Assembly (NCBI GenBank): GCA_024734555.1 | Contig: JANPWX010000358.1 | Coordinates: 560,523-624,522 of the forward strand | Source of the DNA: Trochalopteron elliotii | Lineage: Eukaryota; Chordata; Aves; Passeriformes; Leiothrichidae | Direction: 5' to 3' | Length of the DNA stretch: 64,000 nt | Shown: one piece after another, positions 24,401 to 39,400 of the stretch | Position numbering within the stretch: the first letter of the stretch is position 1 | How the letters are laid out: each line of letters begins with the position of its first letter | The notes under the pieces: generated by a model | The model's database searches: none | The model's input: the letters and a program-made list of their open reading frames with translations, nothing else | What the model was told of the DNA's origin: nothing | Position numbers and translations under genes: made by a program

Positions 24401-27400
24401 ACACTGGTACAATGGTAAGGTTTTTGTTTTACAGCTGTATTGTAGGGTGGTTGGTGCACCTGCCAAAGTGTAATGCAGGTGTCCTAAGGTAAGACCAGGG
24501 AAGAGGGAAACCACCCACAGGAGAGAAGAGAAAAAGCTCACTTGATTTGTCAGTACAAATACAGAAGCTAACAGCAAAGCCTCATGATCCTTCTGGCTTT
24601 TTGGGTTTTAAGTAGGAGGTGTCAGAAAAGGTACCACAGGAGCAACTGGCTTTTGGTGAGGGTACCAACAATGGTGTGGCCAGCCAGGACCAAGGCAGTG
24701 ACTGTCCCTCTGTACTCAGCCCTGGTGAGGCCTCTCCTCATATCCTGGCATCAGTTTTGGGCTCCTCACAACAGAGACACTGAGGGTTTGGAGCATGTCC
24801 AGAGAAGGGCAGTGGAGCTGGGGTGTTCATCCTGGAGAAGAGGATGCCCAGGGGGGACCTTATCACTCTCTGCAACTCCCTGAGAGGAGGGTGTAGCCAG
24901 GTGGGTGTCAGTCTCTTCTCCCAACTAACAAGTGATATGACAAGAGGAAATGGCTTCAAGTTGCACCAGGGAAGGTTTATTTTGGATATTAGGAAAAATT
25001 TCTTACCCAAAATTGTTGTCAAGCACTGGAACGGGCTGCCCAGGGAAGTGGTGGCAGTCACCGTCCCTGGAGATATTTAAAAGATATGTAAATGTGGCAC
25101 TTGGGGACATGGTTTAGTGATGGGTTAATGGCTGGACTCGATCTTCAGGGCTTTTTCCAACCTAAACTTTTCTGTGGTTCTGTAATTTCTCTGCCCTGGT
25201 GTGTCTGTATCATTGAGGTCATCCTAGATGGCTATCACAAGACCAAAGGAACAGAACAGGGCAGGTATCCTTCATCACCATGTCAGCTGCATTCTGGTTT
25301 TTAACTTACATGAAGTAGAATTTTTCTCAAGTTGTGAACTTGGCCCGCATTTATTTAGTCCTGAAAATCTTTTCTGTCACCAGAAGTTTAGAACCAACAT
25401 ATTAAAAACCCACCTACATTCAAATATTGTCAAATGTCAGTAACTGACTATTTTGCTGGATCCAGCATTTTGAAAGTTCTTGAGGTAAAAAAACAAATTT
25501 TCATCCAGAACAAGCTGAGGAACTACATGCTTTTTAGAATTTTGTTGTTGCTGTTGTTGCTATCTGCATATTTTAAGATTCTTCATCCTGGCTTTCCAAA
25601 GCATTGTAATCTTCAGTTTTATCACACAGTACACATCCATATCCCATGACAGCACATGCTTTGGAAATATTCTGCTTGCTGCAACACTCTTCATACTGAT
25701 TTTTAGAAATCCATGGGCAAAGAATTATACAGCCAAATTGTTCTGAGACTGGCAGCCCTTTCTTCTGTCTAGACTCAAGATGTTCACAGGTGATATGATG
25801 GGAGATGGCATTTGCTCTTGCTCTGTAAACTACTCTGAAAATGCATCATCATTGCTGAATTTATTTCATGTAGGGGAAAAAAAAGGGCAAGTTCTGAGCA
25901 GCAAGGCTGTAATGTTGGTTTATTTCCTCACGTCATGATCACTGATTCTTTTACCTTCTTGCCAGCTTCTAAACAATATTTTCAGAATTTTACTTTACTC
26001 ACAACATGTCTTCCTTCTAGATATGTAATTATTCCATGAAGAAGTCTTACCATAAGCATTGTGTGGTACTCACAGAAGAAAATTCTGCAAGTGCTGTTCA
26101 TGTAATTTCTGATATGTACAGACAGGGGCAGCAAAAAGACTCTTGGTTAGGGGACTCCCTCAAAGGCCTTTGTCTACTTTGGCCCTCAGTGTACTTGAGA
26201 GAAGACTCTTATGAAATACAGCATGATTTTCTTTTCTCTTCTTCCCCTCCATTTCACCTTCTGGCAGTCATTTAAATCCCTGTGATTCACTGTTGGGGAT
26301 TTTTGTACTGAAATAAGCTGTCTGTCTAACATCATCCTCCTCTAAAATGTGCGTTTTGGGACTATGAAAAGGAGGGACAAATGGATGCTCAGCAAGTGCT
26401 GGCTCCAGGGGCAACCTCAAACTCATCATCTGCTTATACTCATATGGGCCATATCTTCACTGGGAGCCCTCTTGGGAAGCCATGTGGAATGGGCCAGTAT
26501 CCCTGCATTTGTGCTTCTTGGAAGTGCCTGGCTGCCCCACAGCACACTCGTTCACAGCATTTGGCAGCGAAACAAGTCCATTAAATGGTTAGATAAATGT
26601 CCAAAAAGCATCTCTTAGGAGCCCTGCTCTGGGATGATCCTGTGCTTTGTTGTTATTACCCAACATTGAAAGGTGTCTCTTGTCTTTTTGTTAGCTGTAT
26701 GCCTAGAAATGATGTCAGTAATTGTTAACTTCTACAGACATCAGACAAGCAGTGTGATTGTTTGATTTGCCTTTTAAGGTGCTTATTCACTGACGGGGTT
26801 TGATTTCAATGAATTAGGCTGCTGTGGTCCTGAATGGCTGGGTAGAGATCCATGGCTTGATGAAGTGATTGTAAAGTCTCACCAGATGCATGATTGAAGT
26901 AAAATAATGTCCTTGAATGCTCGTTTAATTAAAACATTTGTATTCTTTTGGTAGCCAGAAGTGCAACTTGCAGAAGGCTTTGACGTGTTCATGCCGAAAT
27001 CTCAGCTGGACTCTATTCTATCAAACTACACTCGCTCAGGAAGTCTGCTCTTTAGGAAGCTGGTCTGTGCATTTTTTGATGACAAGACTTTGGCTAACTC
27101 TTTACCAAATGGCAAAAGGAAAAGAGGGCTCAATGACAACCGGAAAGGACTAGACCAAAATATTGTGGGTGCAATAAAAGGTATGTTTTCTGCTTGCTTT
27201 CTTTCTTATGTGTAATTAGAACATATTCTCAGCTAAGGAGAGTGTAAGGGGATTAGAATTTCTGACGTGTGTTAGGTCTATTAAAATATGCAGTCTTATT
27301 TTTATTCCCTTTCATTCACTTGTTAAAAATAGCTTCTACAGGGACAACTTGTGTTAATTTTAAGACAGTGATCCTGGTTTCTGAAGTCAGGCTCTAAGGT

Positions 27401-30400
27401 TAGAAACTCAGTGTTCATGTAAGATAATTATTTTTTTTCCCCAGATATCAGAGATGCAAAGAAATCTTGAAAACATAATGACAGTGTAACTGATACCCTT
27501 CAATCAAAGTTCTGAGTCTTGCACTGTATTTGACTATGTCTGCTCAGTAAATTTTTCAGTAGTTGGTGGCTGAATTGGGGAGAGATAGAGGGGGATAATG
27601 CTGGCATGAGATGAGTTTGATGCTCATAAGTACAATGGTCCTTCTCTTGGGGGAGAAAATTTCTTGGTGTGAGCCCCTTTTGCTGGGTCATTTTTCCTAG
27701 CAATCAGAACACGTACCTTCAAACTCTGTGATGACAGCATATAAAGAGCTGGTGTCAGGTCAGAGATTCTGAACTGGATTCTATTTTAAAATCTGATATT
27801 GTAGGGACAATACCCACATTACCAAAAGACAGGCCAAAAATAAGCTCTAAGAGTGGAGCTTATTTTAGAGGCTGTGACTTGTTCTCAGGTACAGACTGCT
27901 AACTTAGGAGACACAGGGCAATAAGAAGAGCTTCTGTGAGTCCATTGGCAGCAAAAGGAGGCAGAAGAATCTTCTGCAGCCACCTCTGTGCCAACTTTTG
28001 GACTCCTCCCCCCAAGAAAGAAAGGCATTGACAAACTGGAGTGGAGGAACCACCAAGATATATGACTTCACCACTTCCCTGCTTCAGTACCAAATGAGGG
28101 GAGGCTGAGAGAACTGGAGATGATTCAGGAGAAACTTTGCTGCTGTTCACAGCTACCTAATGGGATGATGTGGAGAAGTGGAGTCAGACTCTTCTCAGAG
28201 GCACAAGAGGCACTGAACGTGTGGAAAGTTGCAGTTTGATAAGGAGAAGCATTTTCAACATAAGGGTAGTTGAGCAGTGCAGTGGAGGCTCAGAGGGACT
28301 GCAGGATCTCTATCCATAAAAATATTCAAAATGTGGCTGGTCACAGGCCAGAGTATTATGATCTAGTTGGCCATGCTTTGAGCAGCAGGCTGGGAGTGGA
28401 GGCTCTCAGAGGACCCTCTCAAGTGTGCAATTCTGTAACCAAGTCTATGTTCTGCCTATAGTATGTTCTGTCATAGTCCTAATATATCTTACAGAGCAGC
28501 TGACAGACTTTCTTACAGTTACACTTGTATTTAGGTTTAAATCACAAACACTGTTTTGTACCTTCTTTTCCTTGAGCTCAGTAATCTGCAAAAAAATCTG
28601 AGTGTGAATTCTATCTGTATCTCATTGTTCCTTAAAAGCTTTAATAAATAAGATAAATGAAAGAAAGAGGAGTTCAAAATGACTTCAAAAAACCCCACTC
28701 TATTTTGAACAGCACTTGATAAGTAAATGTTTTACAGTAAATGCAACAGCACTGCTAAAATAGCAGCTGGTACCCACTGCAAAGAGCAATGTTTCTCAGT
28801 AGCTAAGATTGTATTAGTGGAGCAAATTCTGAGGCTTGGCTTAACCTCTTCCCTTGAGTTTAACAGAATAAAGGAGGGACTTGTAGCTCCAACAGGAAAA
28901 TTTCATCTGTGATGGTACTACTAGGTACCACCCCATAACAGTGATCTTTATTGGCATTTACAGTATTGCCCAAACACTAGTGCCTGATCCCTGATAGGGA
29001 AGCCTGTCCCTAAAAGCTGTGATGGAATAAGATACCAAGGTCTGATGTCCTGTGGATCTTCACTCAGTCTGGCTCCAATAGCACCCTTCTTCCCCACAAG
29101 GAGCTGGGCTATCAGACACTGTGGTTTCATTTATTCCAAGAAATAACTGAGCCAGTATTAAATCTCTACAAGGACAACATCATGTTGTTTGCATTATTAT
29201 CATTAGGACATTCCTCCACCACGTGCCCAGATATCCTTTAGTGGCACTTTTAGTCCTTTTCCATGACAGAGATACAAAAGGCTACATTCATGACAAAAAT
29301 GAGCAGGGAATTTAAAGGAGGGACTGTTTGCTTGAAAATCACTCTTCCTGTCTGAAAACATTTTCACTGCTGTCCTTACAAGTAATTTAATGCTTCTGCA
29401 ACAGAATGATTAGCCAGGGAGCAATTCTCTCTTTTGACTTTGGGTATTCAGTGGCACTTGTTTTATCAGTTGCAGTGTTTCTCCTGGGCAATCAGCTTCT
29501 CTTGTGAGTCTTTCACTCAGAACTGGGAAAGAAAAAAAAAAAAGATGAAAAAAAAAAAAAGATGAAAAAATAAAATAGTCAGAAGCAGTTATTTTTCCTT
29601 TGTGCTGTTGGCTAGAAATTCAGCCAGTGAAATTCTTCCCTGCAGAAATCAATGAGCTGTGTTCAGATATAAGTATGATGTGTCCCTCAGGGATCCATAG
29701 TGGGACCAGTACAATTTAATATTTTCATCAATGACACAGGCACTGGTTTCTAGGGCACCTTCAGCAAATTTGCAGATGACACCAAGCTGAGTGGTGTGGT
29801 TGGTTGACAGGAGGGAAGGGATGCCATCCAGGACCTTGGCAGGCTGAAGGAGTTGGGTCCATGTGAAGCTCCTGATGTTTAACAGGACCAAGTGCAAGGT
29901 CCTTCATCTGGGTCAGGGTAATCCCCAGTATCAGTGCAGACTGGTGGATGAAGGGATTGAGAGCAGCCCTGCAGAGAAGGACTTGGGGGTACTGATAGAC
30001 AAAACATTAGATATGAGCCAGCAATGTTACAGCTCACAAAGTCAGCTGTGTCCCACTGGCACCACAAGAACTGTGGGCATGATTTGTGCCTCTGCTCCAC
30101 TGTGGTGAGACCCCACCTACAGTGCTGCATCCAGCTCTGGGGTCTCCAGCACAGGAAACACATGGAGCTGTTGAAGCAATTCCAGAGGAGACCACCAGGA
30201 TGGTCAGAGGAGCACCTCTGCTATGAAGACAGGCTGAGAGATTTGAGGTGGTTCAGCCTGAAGAAGAGAAAGCTCTAAGGAGACTTTATTGTGGCCTTTG
30301 AATATATAAAGGGAGCTTGTGGATAAAGATGGATATTTTACCAAAGGCTGTAGTGATAGGACAAGGGGGCACTGGCTTTAAACTTAAAGAATGTACTGAA

Positions 30401-33400
30401 AGTACATTTAATTGGACATTAGGAAGCCCTTTTTGTTTTTTGATGATGGTGATGATGAGACATTGGGACAGTTTGCCCAAAGAAACTGTGGGTGCTCCAT
30501 CCCTGAAAGTGTTTAAGATCAGCTTGGACAAGCAATTGGTTGAGCAATCTGATGAAGTGCAAGATGTCCCTCCCTACTCATGGCAGTGGGGCTGGACTAG
30601 ATGATCTTTAAAGTCCCCTTTAAATTCAAACCAGAGTATGTTTCTATGACAGAGGGTTTGTTAATACCATACAGCTTGGGTGGACTAGAAAGGGCAGGTC
30701 CCAATTCTCCTGCCTCCTTCCTATTGCATTCCCTTTCCTTTCTGTCCATGTTGTCATTTCTCTAACCACACATTGAGCAGTTGCCTGTTAGGAGTAAGCA
30801 GGAGTCACAAGTCACTGATCAGGTTCCTGTTGTGTCAGGTACCATATGGATTCAGAAGGGAAAGATTATTTCTACCTTCACAAAGATGATATTTGTTGAA
30901 AATCAAACACTGTGATTGTGTGGGGATGTATTGACTTCTGTGGGCAGCCCTCAAGAGTTGGTCTGGTGTCCTTGTAGATGAGACTGCACAGGAAAGTGTT
31001 GCTGATTCCTGCCTTGCCATGGTTTTGTGAAGCTGTTAACATGGAATGAGTTTAGAGGGGGGATTACTTCTGGTTCCCTTATACTTAGCAGGAAGTGCTG
31101 CTTCAAAAGTGTGTATAAAAATACTGAAATTGTCATTTTTTTGTTGCACGTTTCCAGATCCCAGTTGTGTGATATTTATTCTCAAGGATTCCAAATCCCT
31201 CGAGCTGGGACCAGCTTTGTCTCTTTGTTTGCCAGTCATAATTGGACACTGGGCTCTGAGACCTCTGACCAAGTTTACAATAGCAATACTAACAGCAAGG
31301 ATATTTTTTCTATTTCTGCACTTGTTTATTTTTTGCACACTTCTCAGTTGCATGATGAAAATCAATTGCATCAGTTTCACTCCATTTATAATTCTGTATT
31401 TTTGGTGTAACACCAGGTTTGCTGTAAATACAGATTTAAAGATAATGTTGACCCTCTCTGTACCTTTTTTACAAAACACAAAATTGAACCTGTAGGATAT
31501 TTCTTTTTTCTCACAAATGGTGCTTTTTTTGTTTGTTTGTTTCTTTAGTAGCTTTAAAAAATTCTATTCCATCTGGTTTGGCAGTATAAAAACTGTGGAG
31601 ATTTCCACAGTGGTAGGACTTCACTCTTTCATCACTGTCCCTGCAGCCTTAGGAACCTGACCAAGAGGCCACCAAATGACCAGATCTTCAACTCTCTGCC
31701 TGTACCATATGGAAGGCAGCATTTACAAGTGCCTGCCACATCTGAGACTCAGTTCTAAGTACACTGTTACTTTTCTGTGATCATTTTGTGTGAAATTCCT
31801 GAAGACATCACGTGTAGAACATTTCTCTGGGACAGGGTTTTATACACAGTAGTGATGCCATTCCTGTGATATTTATGCAGCCAAGTCACTTCTGAATGAT
31901 ACATTTGTGAAATGCTGAGTTGAGCTTTATTCTCACAATCCTACATTTGGCCATTAAAATTCTTTTTGATAATTGAATAATTTCATATATTTTGATTAAA
32001 ATCCTCTCCCATTTCCTTTTCTCCATTTTTGGTGGCACGTTTCAAAAAGGTGGTATCTTTTTATTTCAGTCTTTACAGAAAAATACTGCACTGCTAACCA
32101 TGTGGATAAACTTCCTGGTCCTAGGGACTGGGTCCAGATTCTTCAGGATCAAATTAAACTTGCAAGAAGACGATTAAAAAGAGGCTCAGGTATGTATAAA
32201 AATATGAGGAACAACATGTGAGTGTAAGATTAAAAACTTAAGAGCCTTTGTATCCACAGAAATATTTTTCCTGTTGACTGTAGAGTTGTACTTGTTCATT
32301 CTATGAAAATTAGCACTCTAACACTTTAGCACGTTTCTGTGGGTTTGGAATGGTAGCAGGTTTAGGAGCTGTCTCTACAGACAAGTTAAGTGTGAGTCTT
32401 TCTCAAATGTCTCCTTTCCTTTAGCATCCAAACTCTTCTTCCCAAAAATTAGCTGATCCATCCAGGGTTGCAGGTAGAAGTTTTTTAATTCTGTGTTGTT
32501 TAGTCTGATGAGCCACTCACTGTACTGTTAAGACAAGCCAACTGACCTTTCCCTCTAAACTGTATGTGTCTGGAAGAATAGATGAGTCTTCTCACATTCC
32601 TTGTGAAAGAATTGGCAAAAAAAAAAAACCCAAAACAAACTGAAAGAAATCCCAGCCACCCACCCTGGTTGTGCCAGCAAGGCTCTGCAATATGTGGGAG
32701 GCAGCTTTCCAGCAGTGACAGGTAATCTAGGCAGGGTTTTGCAGCAAAGCTGCTCAGCTTGGGCTGGGATAACGTGGATGCTTGGGACAGCCTGAGCAAG
32801 CTCAGTGCTGAGCTTTCCCCCTGACAGCACACAGCTCCTGAGCCCTCAGCTCCAGCCATGAACATGCAGCCTAGAAGTCCCCAGCAGGAGTCTTGGGAAA
32901 GCAATGTTACTGATTAAGAGACATGTAATTACCTTATAAACCATAACTAGTCTCCTTCCCATCTTCATCCCTCCAGTCCTACAAGGGGCTTTCTCCCTAT
33001 GAATCTTCACTTCTTTCTCATCCTGCAGTTTTCTTAAGGTTCTCTCAGGGCTGTATTTGTGGCCTGTGTCTCCCTGGGCATATCTGACACTGTTGTCTGA
33101 TGCACTTCACTTGCACCACCTCCTCAAACACAGTCCTCTGCTGTTACTGTGTTTAGCTGCCTGCCTTTTCCCCTCTTCCCTTGTGCCCATCACCACAATT
33201 AAGTGCCTGTTAGCATCCATGGGCTGGGAAAGCTGATGGCTCCACAGGGGATGCTCACCCCGTGGGCCCTGGTGGTGAGCGAGACCGCAGGAAATGTCCT
33301 CTCCATCTCCCTGTCTCACAGAGCCAACCTTTTCTGTCCAAGGCTGCATCTCTGAAACACACACTTAGGCTGGCATCTGAAATCATTCTCCACAATGTTA

Positions 33401-36400
33401 TTAATGCCAGGAGGGAAAAGCATAAGACAGAGGAAAATGAGAAACACCCAGAGACAGAAATAACGCAGGGGGAGGACAAAAGTGCAGATTATTCAGCAGC
33501 ATAAGCTTCCCAGCATAGAGAAACAAACCAGCAGTGGCCTTAGAAAGGGTTTCTTGTGTGTTGGGGGAGGGAGGACAGAGGGATACAAGATAATCTTGTT
33601 AAAGGCAGTGTCAGATTACTGGTGTTGTACAACAGGATTGCTTTCTGCCCCTTCGGCCTCCCCAGGACAGGAGGGTGAAGTGGGATGTCAGGCTCCAGTA
33701 AGGTGAAGGATGCAGTGCAGGATGTGGGGAGCAGAGGGTCCTTGGGTTGTCTGCAGAGGATCCCTCAGGAAAGAGGATTGACCTAATTTTGTTTTGATTT
33801 TTATTTTCTTTCATCCCTTTTTATTTGCTTTTCTTCTTGCCTCTGCAGGATATTAATTAAAATGACAATGACATTCAGCTTTTGCTTTTCAAATGGGGCC
33901 ACCTCTATCTCTGGTCCTTGCTCAGGATGGGAGAATCTAAGCAGAGGATATTATATGTAAGCTAGCAAGACTATGAAGGAAAATAAGTGAAGCTGAGTGG
34001 TGTGCCAGAATCAGACAGGCTGCCCTGTCTGTGCTGCAAGAGGGAAGGTAACTTGTTCACCTGTATGTGGATGCATAGTGAGCAGCAGCATACCTAGCAG
34101 CCCCTCAAGTTTATTTGTTAAAAAAAAAAAAAACCCTGCACAATACCTAGATTGGTAGAAAAGCTCTCTTTTCGTGCTGTTTACTGGCCAATCTCTGAAG
34201 TGCCCCAGTTTCTCTCAAATGTGGCCACAGGCAGACATCCTGTTTTCAGTGTGTCTGGAGGGACTGAACTGTGGCCACTTGCAGCTTTCCAGCCACTGCC
34301 ATCTCCTCTGGTGGCTGTAACTAACCCACACTGACCTTGCACTGAAGCAAAGAAGTTTCCCAGGCCTTTGTGACAGCAAAACAGTAGATGGGAGCAGAGA
34401 GGCAGGAGCAGACAGCTGGTTGCAGTATCCTCATGTTGTTGAAATAAGATTTGTTGGTACTTTTATGCTACAACTGTGAGCTTCTGATATGAGGAATCTG
34501 GAGCTGACCTGGCAACAGATCCATCCACTCCCATATTTTGTGTCCAACACTGGCTGTTAGCAGATGCCTGGGGAGGTCTGTAGGACCAAGGGAACGATGT
34601 TGTGGTGTTTGGTGGGATAGTCTCCCAGCCCTCAGCAGCTTTAACCTGATATAGAACTGGTGATGTAGGAATTATGCACAGTTTCTCTATTTATTGTGAA
34701 GCCATACCAAAATTGGGTGTAATTTACATAAGGAGGGGAAGGCAAATGTGGAAGGAGAAGCTCTTCCAGGACTTTATGTTGTAAACCTTGGCTTTTAAGT
34801 ATTTTAAAACTATGAGACTTGCAGCCACTGAAATGTGAGATTCATCACTCTTCTGGCCTAGCTCTTGAGCTCTTCCAGTCTGCCTGTGGCCAGTGGAGCA
34901 GAAGCTGAACAAGTGTCCTGTGTCCATACTCCTAGGCCATTCTCTTTGAGTTTTGTGTCCACTTACTCACTGGACCATGCCAGCTGATCTTGTGGAGATA
35001 GACTAAGGTGCACAAAGAGCAAATCTTAGCCAGCATTAATCTAACTTCACCCAGGACTTTCTGAACCAATGTATCTCCCTGGTGCTTGATCCCATTATTT
35101 ATCTACATCAGTTCCTGGTTTGTCATAATGCACAGGCTTTATATGGAGAAAGCTTAAGATGATCCATTTATTTCAGAGGTCACAAGACAACTTTTTAGTC
35201 AGCACTATGTTGGGCTAAATTTTAACACCAGAAGTATTTAAGAAAGGAAGAACAGGCTTTTCATCCTGCTTGCCTTCCCCCGAGCCATTCTGTACATCCT
35301 CTGATGAGTTTTTCATTTCAAACCAGACAGTAAGACACTGCATTCATGAACAGCCCTCTCCACTTTATCCTGTAAAACATTATTTCAGTCTGAAAATGTA
35401 AATCTGCTCTTTCAATTACAGTAATAATTTCAGAGAATTTTATCAAACGACTGGGGTGGATCTGCTTTTTGTAGCCCCTTCTATAGGGTATACTCCCATG
35501 ACTGTTTCCAAATTAAATGAAATTATGATCACTAGATCATAGATGCTGCCCAGCTTCAACCTTATTTACCATGTTTGGCTCATGTCCTAGAATTAGGGAC
35601 TGAAAAAGCTCTTTATTTCAAAAGCTAATAAAAAAAGCCCACTTAAAAATTCTGCTTTCTAGAAAATAGTTCCCCCATGTAGATTTTGAAAGGTTGTTAT
35701 CTTAAGCCAAATAAAAATTCATTTACATTCTGAATCAATGACAATATTTTTCATAGCTGGGAATATTCTATTTTTTAATTTATTTATTTTGCTTCAGCTT
35801 TTTCTCAGTTCTTTTAGATTATTGCCTGAGATCTGAGAGTTGGGTAGGGTTTTTTATTTGTTAGATCTGAGAATAAAGCTGCCGCTGCCATTAAATTTTT
35901 ATTGGCCTTGTTCAGTCTTTTCAAAATTTCACAAGTTAGCTGTCACAAAGGGGAGAAGAGACTGTGAGGTTAATGTTACAAACAGATGTTATAATTAAAA
36001 TTAAAGAGTATGATAATATTCTTCAGCCTTGCCTACTGGTCCCATGTCATGCCAACAGCAGAGCATATTGGAGCACAGCTTCATCATGCCAGGTCTGTCT
36101 TCTCCCAGAAGAGAAGCTGAACTGTTTTGGTGGATGGGATGGGATGGGATGCAAAGTTGCCCTGGAAGTGAAGAAGTCAAAGGAAATGCATGTGCATAGT
36201 TTTCCTCTCTTAAAGCAGCATGAATTACAATTCAAATTGCCTCATAATTTACAGTGCTGGACTTGCCCCAGCATGGTCTCTTCACCCTGCAAAAGAGAAC
36301 ACGAGCAGGTGTCTGGTGGCCTTGCCAGTGGCAGCACAGAGGGAGACAGTCAGCCATTATCACAGAGATCTTAAAAGGGGTAAAATCAGAGGGAGCTGTT

Positions 36401-39400
36401 CCTGTCACCTCTGTGCAGGCACTGCATTCCAGCCTTTTGATTACTAAACTCTCCCTCCATTAATAAGCAGCAGGTCAGGGTTCACACATCTCCCACAGTA
36501 AGTTCTTCCTCCCTTTTTATGTTTTGAAGAGCCCGTGAGCCATTATTCCATAGCAGCTGTCCATGGGAAAGCTGATGCTGTGGGGGTAATATGTAATACC
36601 TCTAACATGTAAATTACTGCATGGTGGGATTCCTGGGGCTGTCCTGTGCAGGGCCAGGAGTTGGACTTCGGTGATCCTTATGGGTCCCTTCCAACTCAGG
36701 AGATCCTGTGATTCTGTTCTAACCCTGCTAGGGTACATGGGCTAGGAGCTGTTCATGCCAAGTGATTACTTTGTGAGTAACCTGGTACCTTTAGATTGCC
36801 TGGCTCCTTAAAGGAAAATACAGCAATTTTGGAAAACATGTTAAAAATGTTCAGGCAAGATTCATTTAAATAAATTGCGTGCAATGGTGCTCCATCCTTG
36901 AATTGTTGTTTAAAATTAACATTACTTTGTTGCAGTGTAAAATAATGGGGAAGAAGGAAAAAATTGGTTATTTTTTTTCCTGGAAATATGCTTTTTCTCC
37001 CATGTCCTTGTTCAAACTGCTGCTTCCATTGTTTTGCATGAGGTCTTCTTTCTGTTTTTATTCAGCCTTCTGATTCCCTTGTTTGTGCTTTTGACACAGT
37101 ATCTACATGCTGCAAGAGATTGGGTTGATTTTTGCTTAGCAATACACACAGGACCAGGAAGGATGTAGGATGAAGTCCAGCATGTGGTATAGTGTGTTTG
37201 TGCCCAGTATTTTAGATAAAAACCAGTAATATTAAAATAGTAACTGCTGTATTCAACTTCCCAGCCCTGAGCACGTGTGTACCTCTGTCCAAAGAGGAAA
37301 GCACCAAGTGTACACTTAACAGACAGACGTGTGCCTTAGAAGCTACACAGTTTGGGGGGAATCTAAGGAAATGACTCCCAGCATTTACTTTACAAGAGCT
37401 GCTGCACTCTATCTAAGCAAAGTATAGAGAAGAGGCTCTGGGTTCCCACAGTAGGCTCTGTTCCTGCTTGCCTTGTCTTGCAGTCTGGCTGAAGACAGTG
37501 AGGTTTGGCTGGCAGTCTGTGGGTGTGGTTGTCAAAAGCAAACCTACCTTCCTTCCTTCTTGGAATGACATGTAAGAAACTGGTGGTTTTATATCCATGT
37601 TAGGAGGTCGAGGTGTTTGCCATTCCCCTGTGTTGTACTTCACCTGGAGCTGCAGTTACACATCCAGTTTCATAAAACAAATCCTGGCAGCTGCTGAGAA
37701 GAGTGAGTAGCTCTCTGGGCATCTGCTGCACTCCCACTCCCTTTCTGGCACTGGCACAGGCATTCCTGTGGCCATGTTGTCAGTTTTTAACTGGATCTGA
37801 TCTTGGTGACTATATAAACATTTGTGCTGGCATGAGGAATGAGGCTGGAACAATTGGTGGAGAGCTGAACCTCATCTATCTGTCTTCTGCCAGATGAAAA
37901 TGGCCAAGTAACTTCTGGTTCTGCAGAGTTTTGGAGACCTCTGGAGACACAAGTCCTGACCTTCTGAAAGTTCCTCGTTTTCATTTTTTTCTTTCTGTAA
38001 TATTGCCTTCCTCTGGTGTAAGAAGAGCAGTTAGGCAGAAAGGTGACCACATCTCTACTACTTCAGGAGCTACTTCAGGAATTGCTGCAGAGATTTCTAG
38101 AAAAGCTGTCACTACAGTGGGCAGCCTGTTGGCACCACCCCTGATATTCATAGAGGGAAGGCTCTCCAGTTCATTGCCAGCACTCAGATCCAGCTTCCCC
38201 CATTTTCACAGCTTGGGTCCCTCCTACCCAAGGGGCCAGGTGGAGCTTTGTCCCTTGTATGCTGAGTTGCTGTGCCACAGAATCACCTGGTACAGGTAGT
38301 TCTTCACAGCATTGCCACAAGTTGGCCTCAGACTGACACTCAGGATTTTTTAAGCCATGTATATCCCATTGGCTGAGTCTCAGCTTCTCATGGCACCATG
38401 CTGTCTCCTCCCTTGCACATCAGTCCTTCCATCACTGAGAGTCTGGTCCAAATTCAGTCCAGCCTAGGTGATCCCTTCCCACTTAGTGAGCCACCTGTCC
38501 CTTCCAAAATTCAAGGTTTTCACAGTGAGCTGTAACAGGCACTGAATTTGCTTCTACTCAGGGTGCCACCTTCTCACAGAAAGCAGAAAAAGGTATCAAT
38601 TCCAAGCACTGAATCACTTGCAAATCTGTGCCATGAATTTATCAGGGCTCTGCATTTAAACCTTTAGTGGGAGGAAAGCTGCCTGATACTAGGGTGTTAG
38701 TTTGTCTATGTTTTCTTTGGTTCAGTTAATTTTGCAGAACTGAGAGCATATAGCTAAAAACTAACCTGACATCCAGGCATGTGGGAGACACAGCAGTCTC
38801 TTGGTCCAGGGATGGAGAGACAAGGGTTGATGGATTACATTAGAAAACTAATGTAGATTAGGAGCTGGATTAGACATTATCATTATGATGGCAACCACTC
38901 AACATCTTCGTGTGCAGAGCCATGATAAGATGATCAGAACAGTTAGCTTAGCCTCAAGTGGGAGGTGAACTGAGTTGCTTAGTGCATCTGCAGCCTTGGT
39001 TTTGATCCCTGTGGATATTGTGCAGTGAATGGATGTCAGCATATATGTGTCCACCACACTGACCTTGTACAATGTAGTTCACAGGACAAGGGATGATCAT
39101 TTTAAACTACAACACGGTTGATTTAGGTTAGATATAAGGAAGAATTTTTTACAATGAGGGTGGTGAAACACTGGCACAGGCTGCTCAGAGAAATGCTGGA
39201 TGCCCCATCCCTGGAATTATTAAGGTCAGGGCTCTGAGCAACCTGATCTAGTTGAAGCTCTCCCTGCTGATTTCAGGAGGGTTGGACTGAGTGACCTTTA
39301 AGGTCTGTTCCAACCCAAATAATTCTGTGATTCAGTGATAATGGACTTGTCCTGTATGACCACACCTCATTTGTTGAAGTGCCCTCAAAGATCTCATTGT

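Larger units (their letters stand above)
22060..26954 (+). other. BEND7: BEND7 intron 5
   Basis: 4895 bp, phase 0. It contains an exact 18-bp tandem duplication (24112-24147), a CR1 copy (24680-25190) and a short TTG/CTG run near 25540-25560. Nothing else is recognised. Confidence 0.8.
27181..32069 (+). other. BEND7: BEND7 intron 6
   Basis: 4889 bp. It contains two sense CR1 copies (28100-28440 and 29670-30655), A-rich low complexity at 29527-29576, and a stretch at 31027-31495 that is open in three frames without any recognisable protein family. Confidence 0.8.

Noticed and set aside
29863..30278. Open frames that look like a gene on the + strand in intron 6
   Set aside because: They are decayed pieces of the CR1 reverse-transcriptase ORF, not a host gene.
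31036..31479. 147-codon minus-strand frame as an antisense gene
   Set aside because: No start context, domain or splice signals worth noting; overlaps other chance frames.
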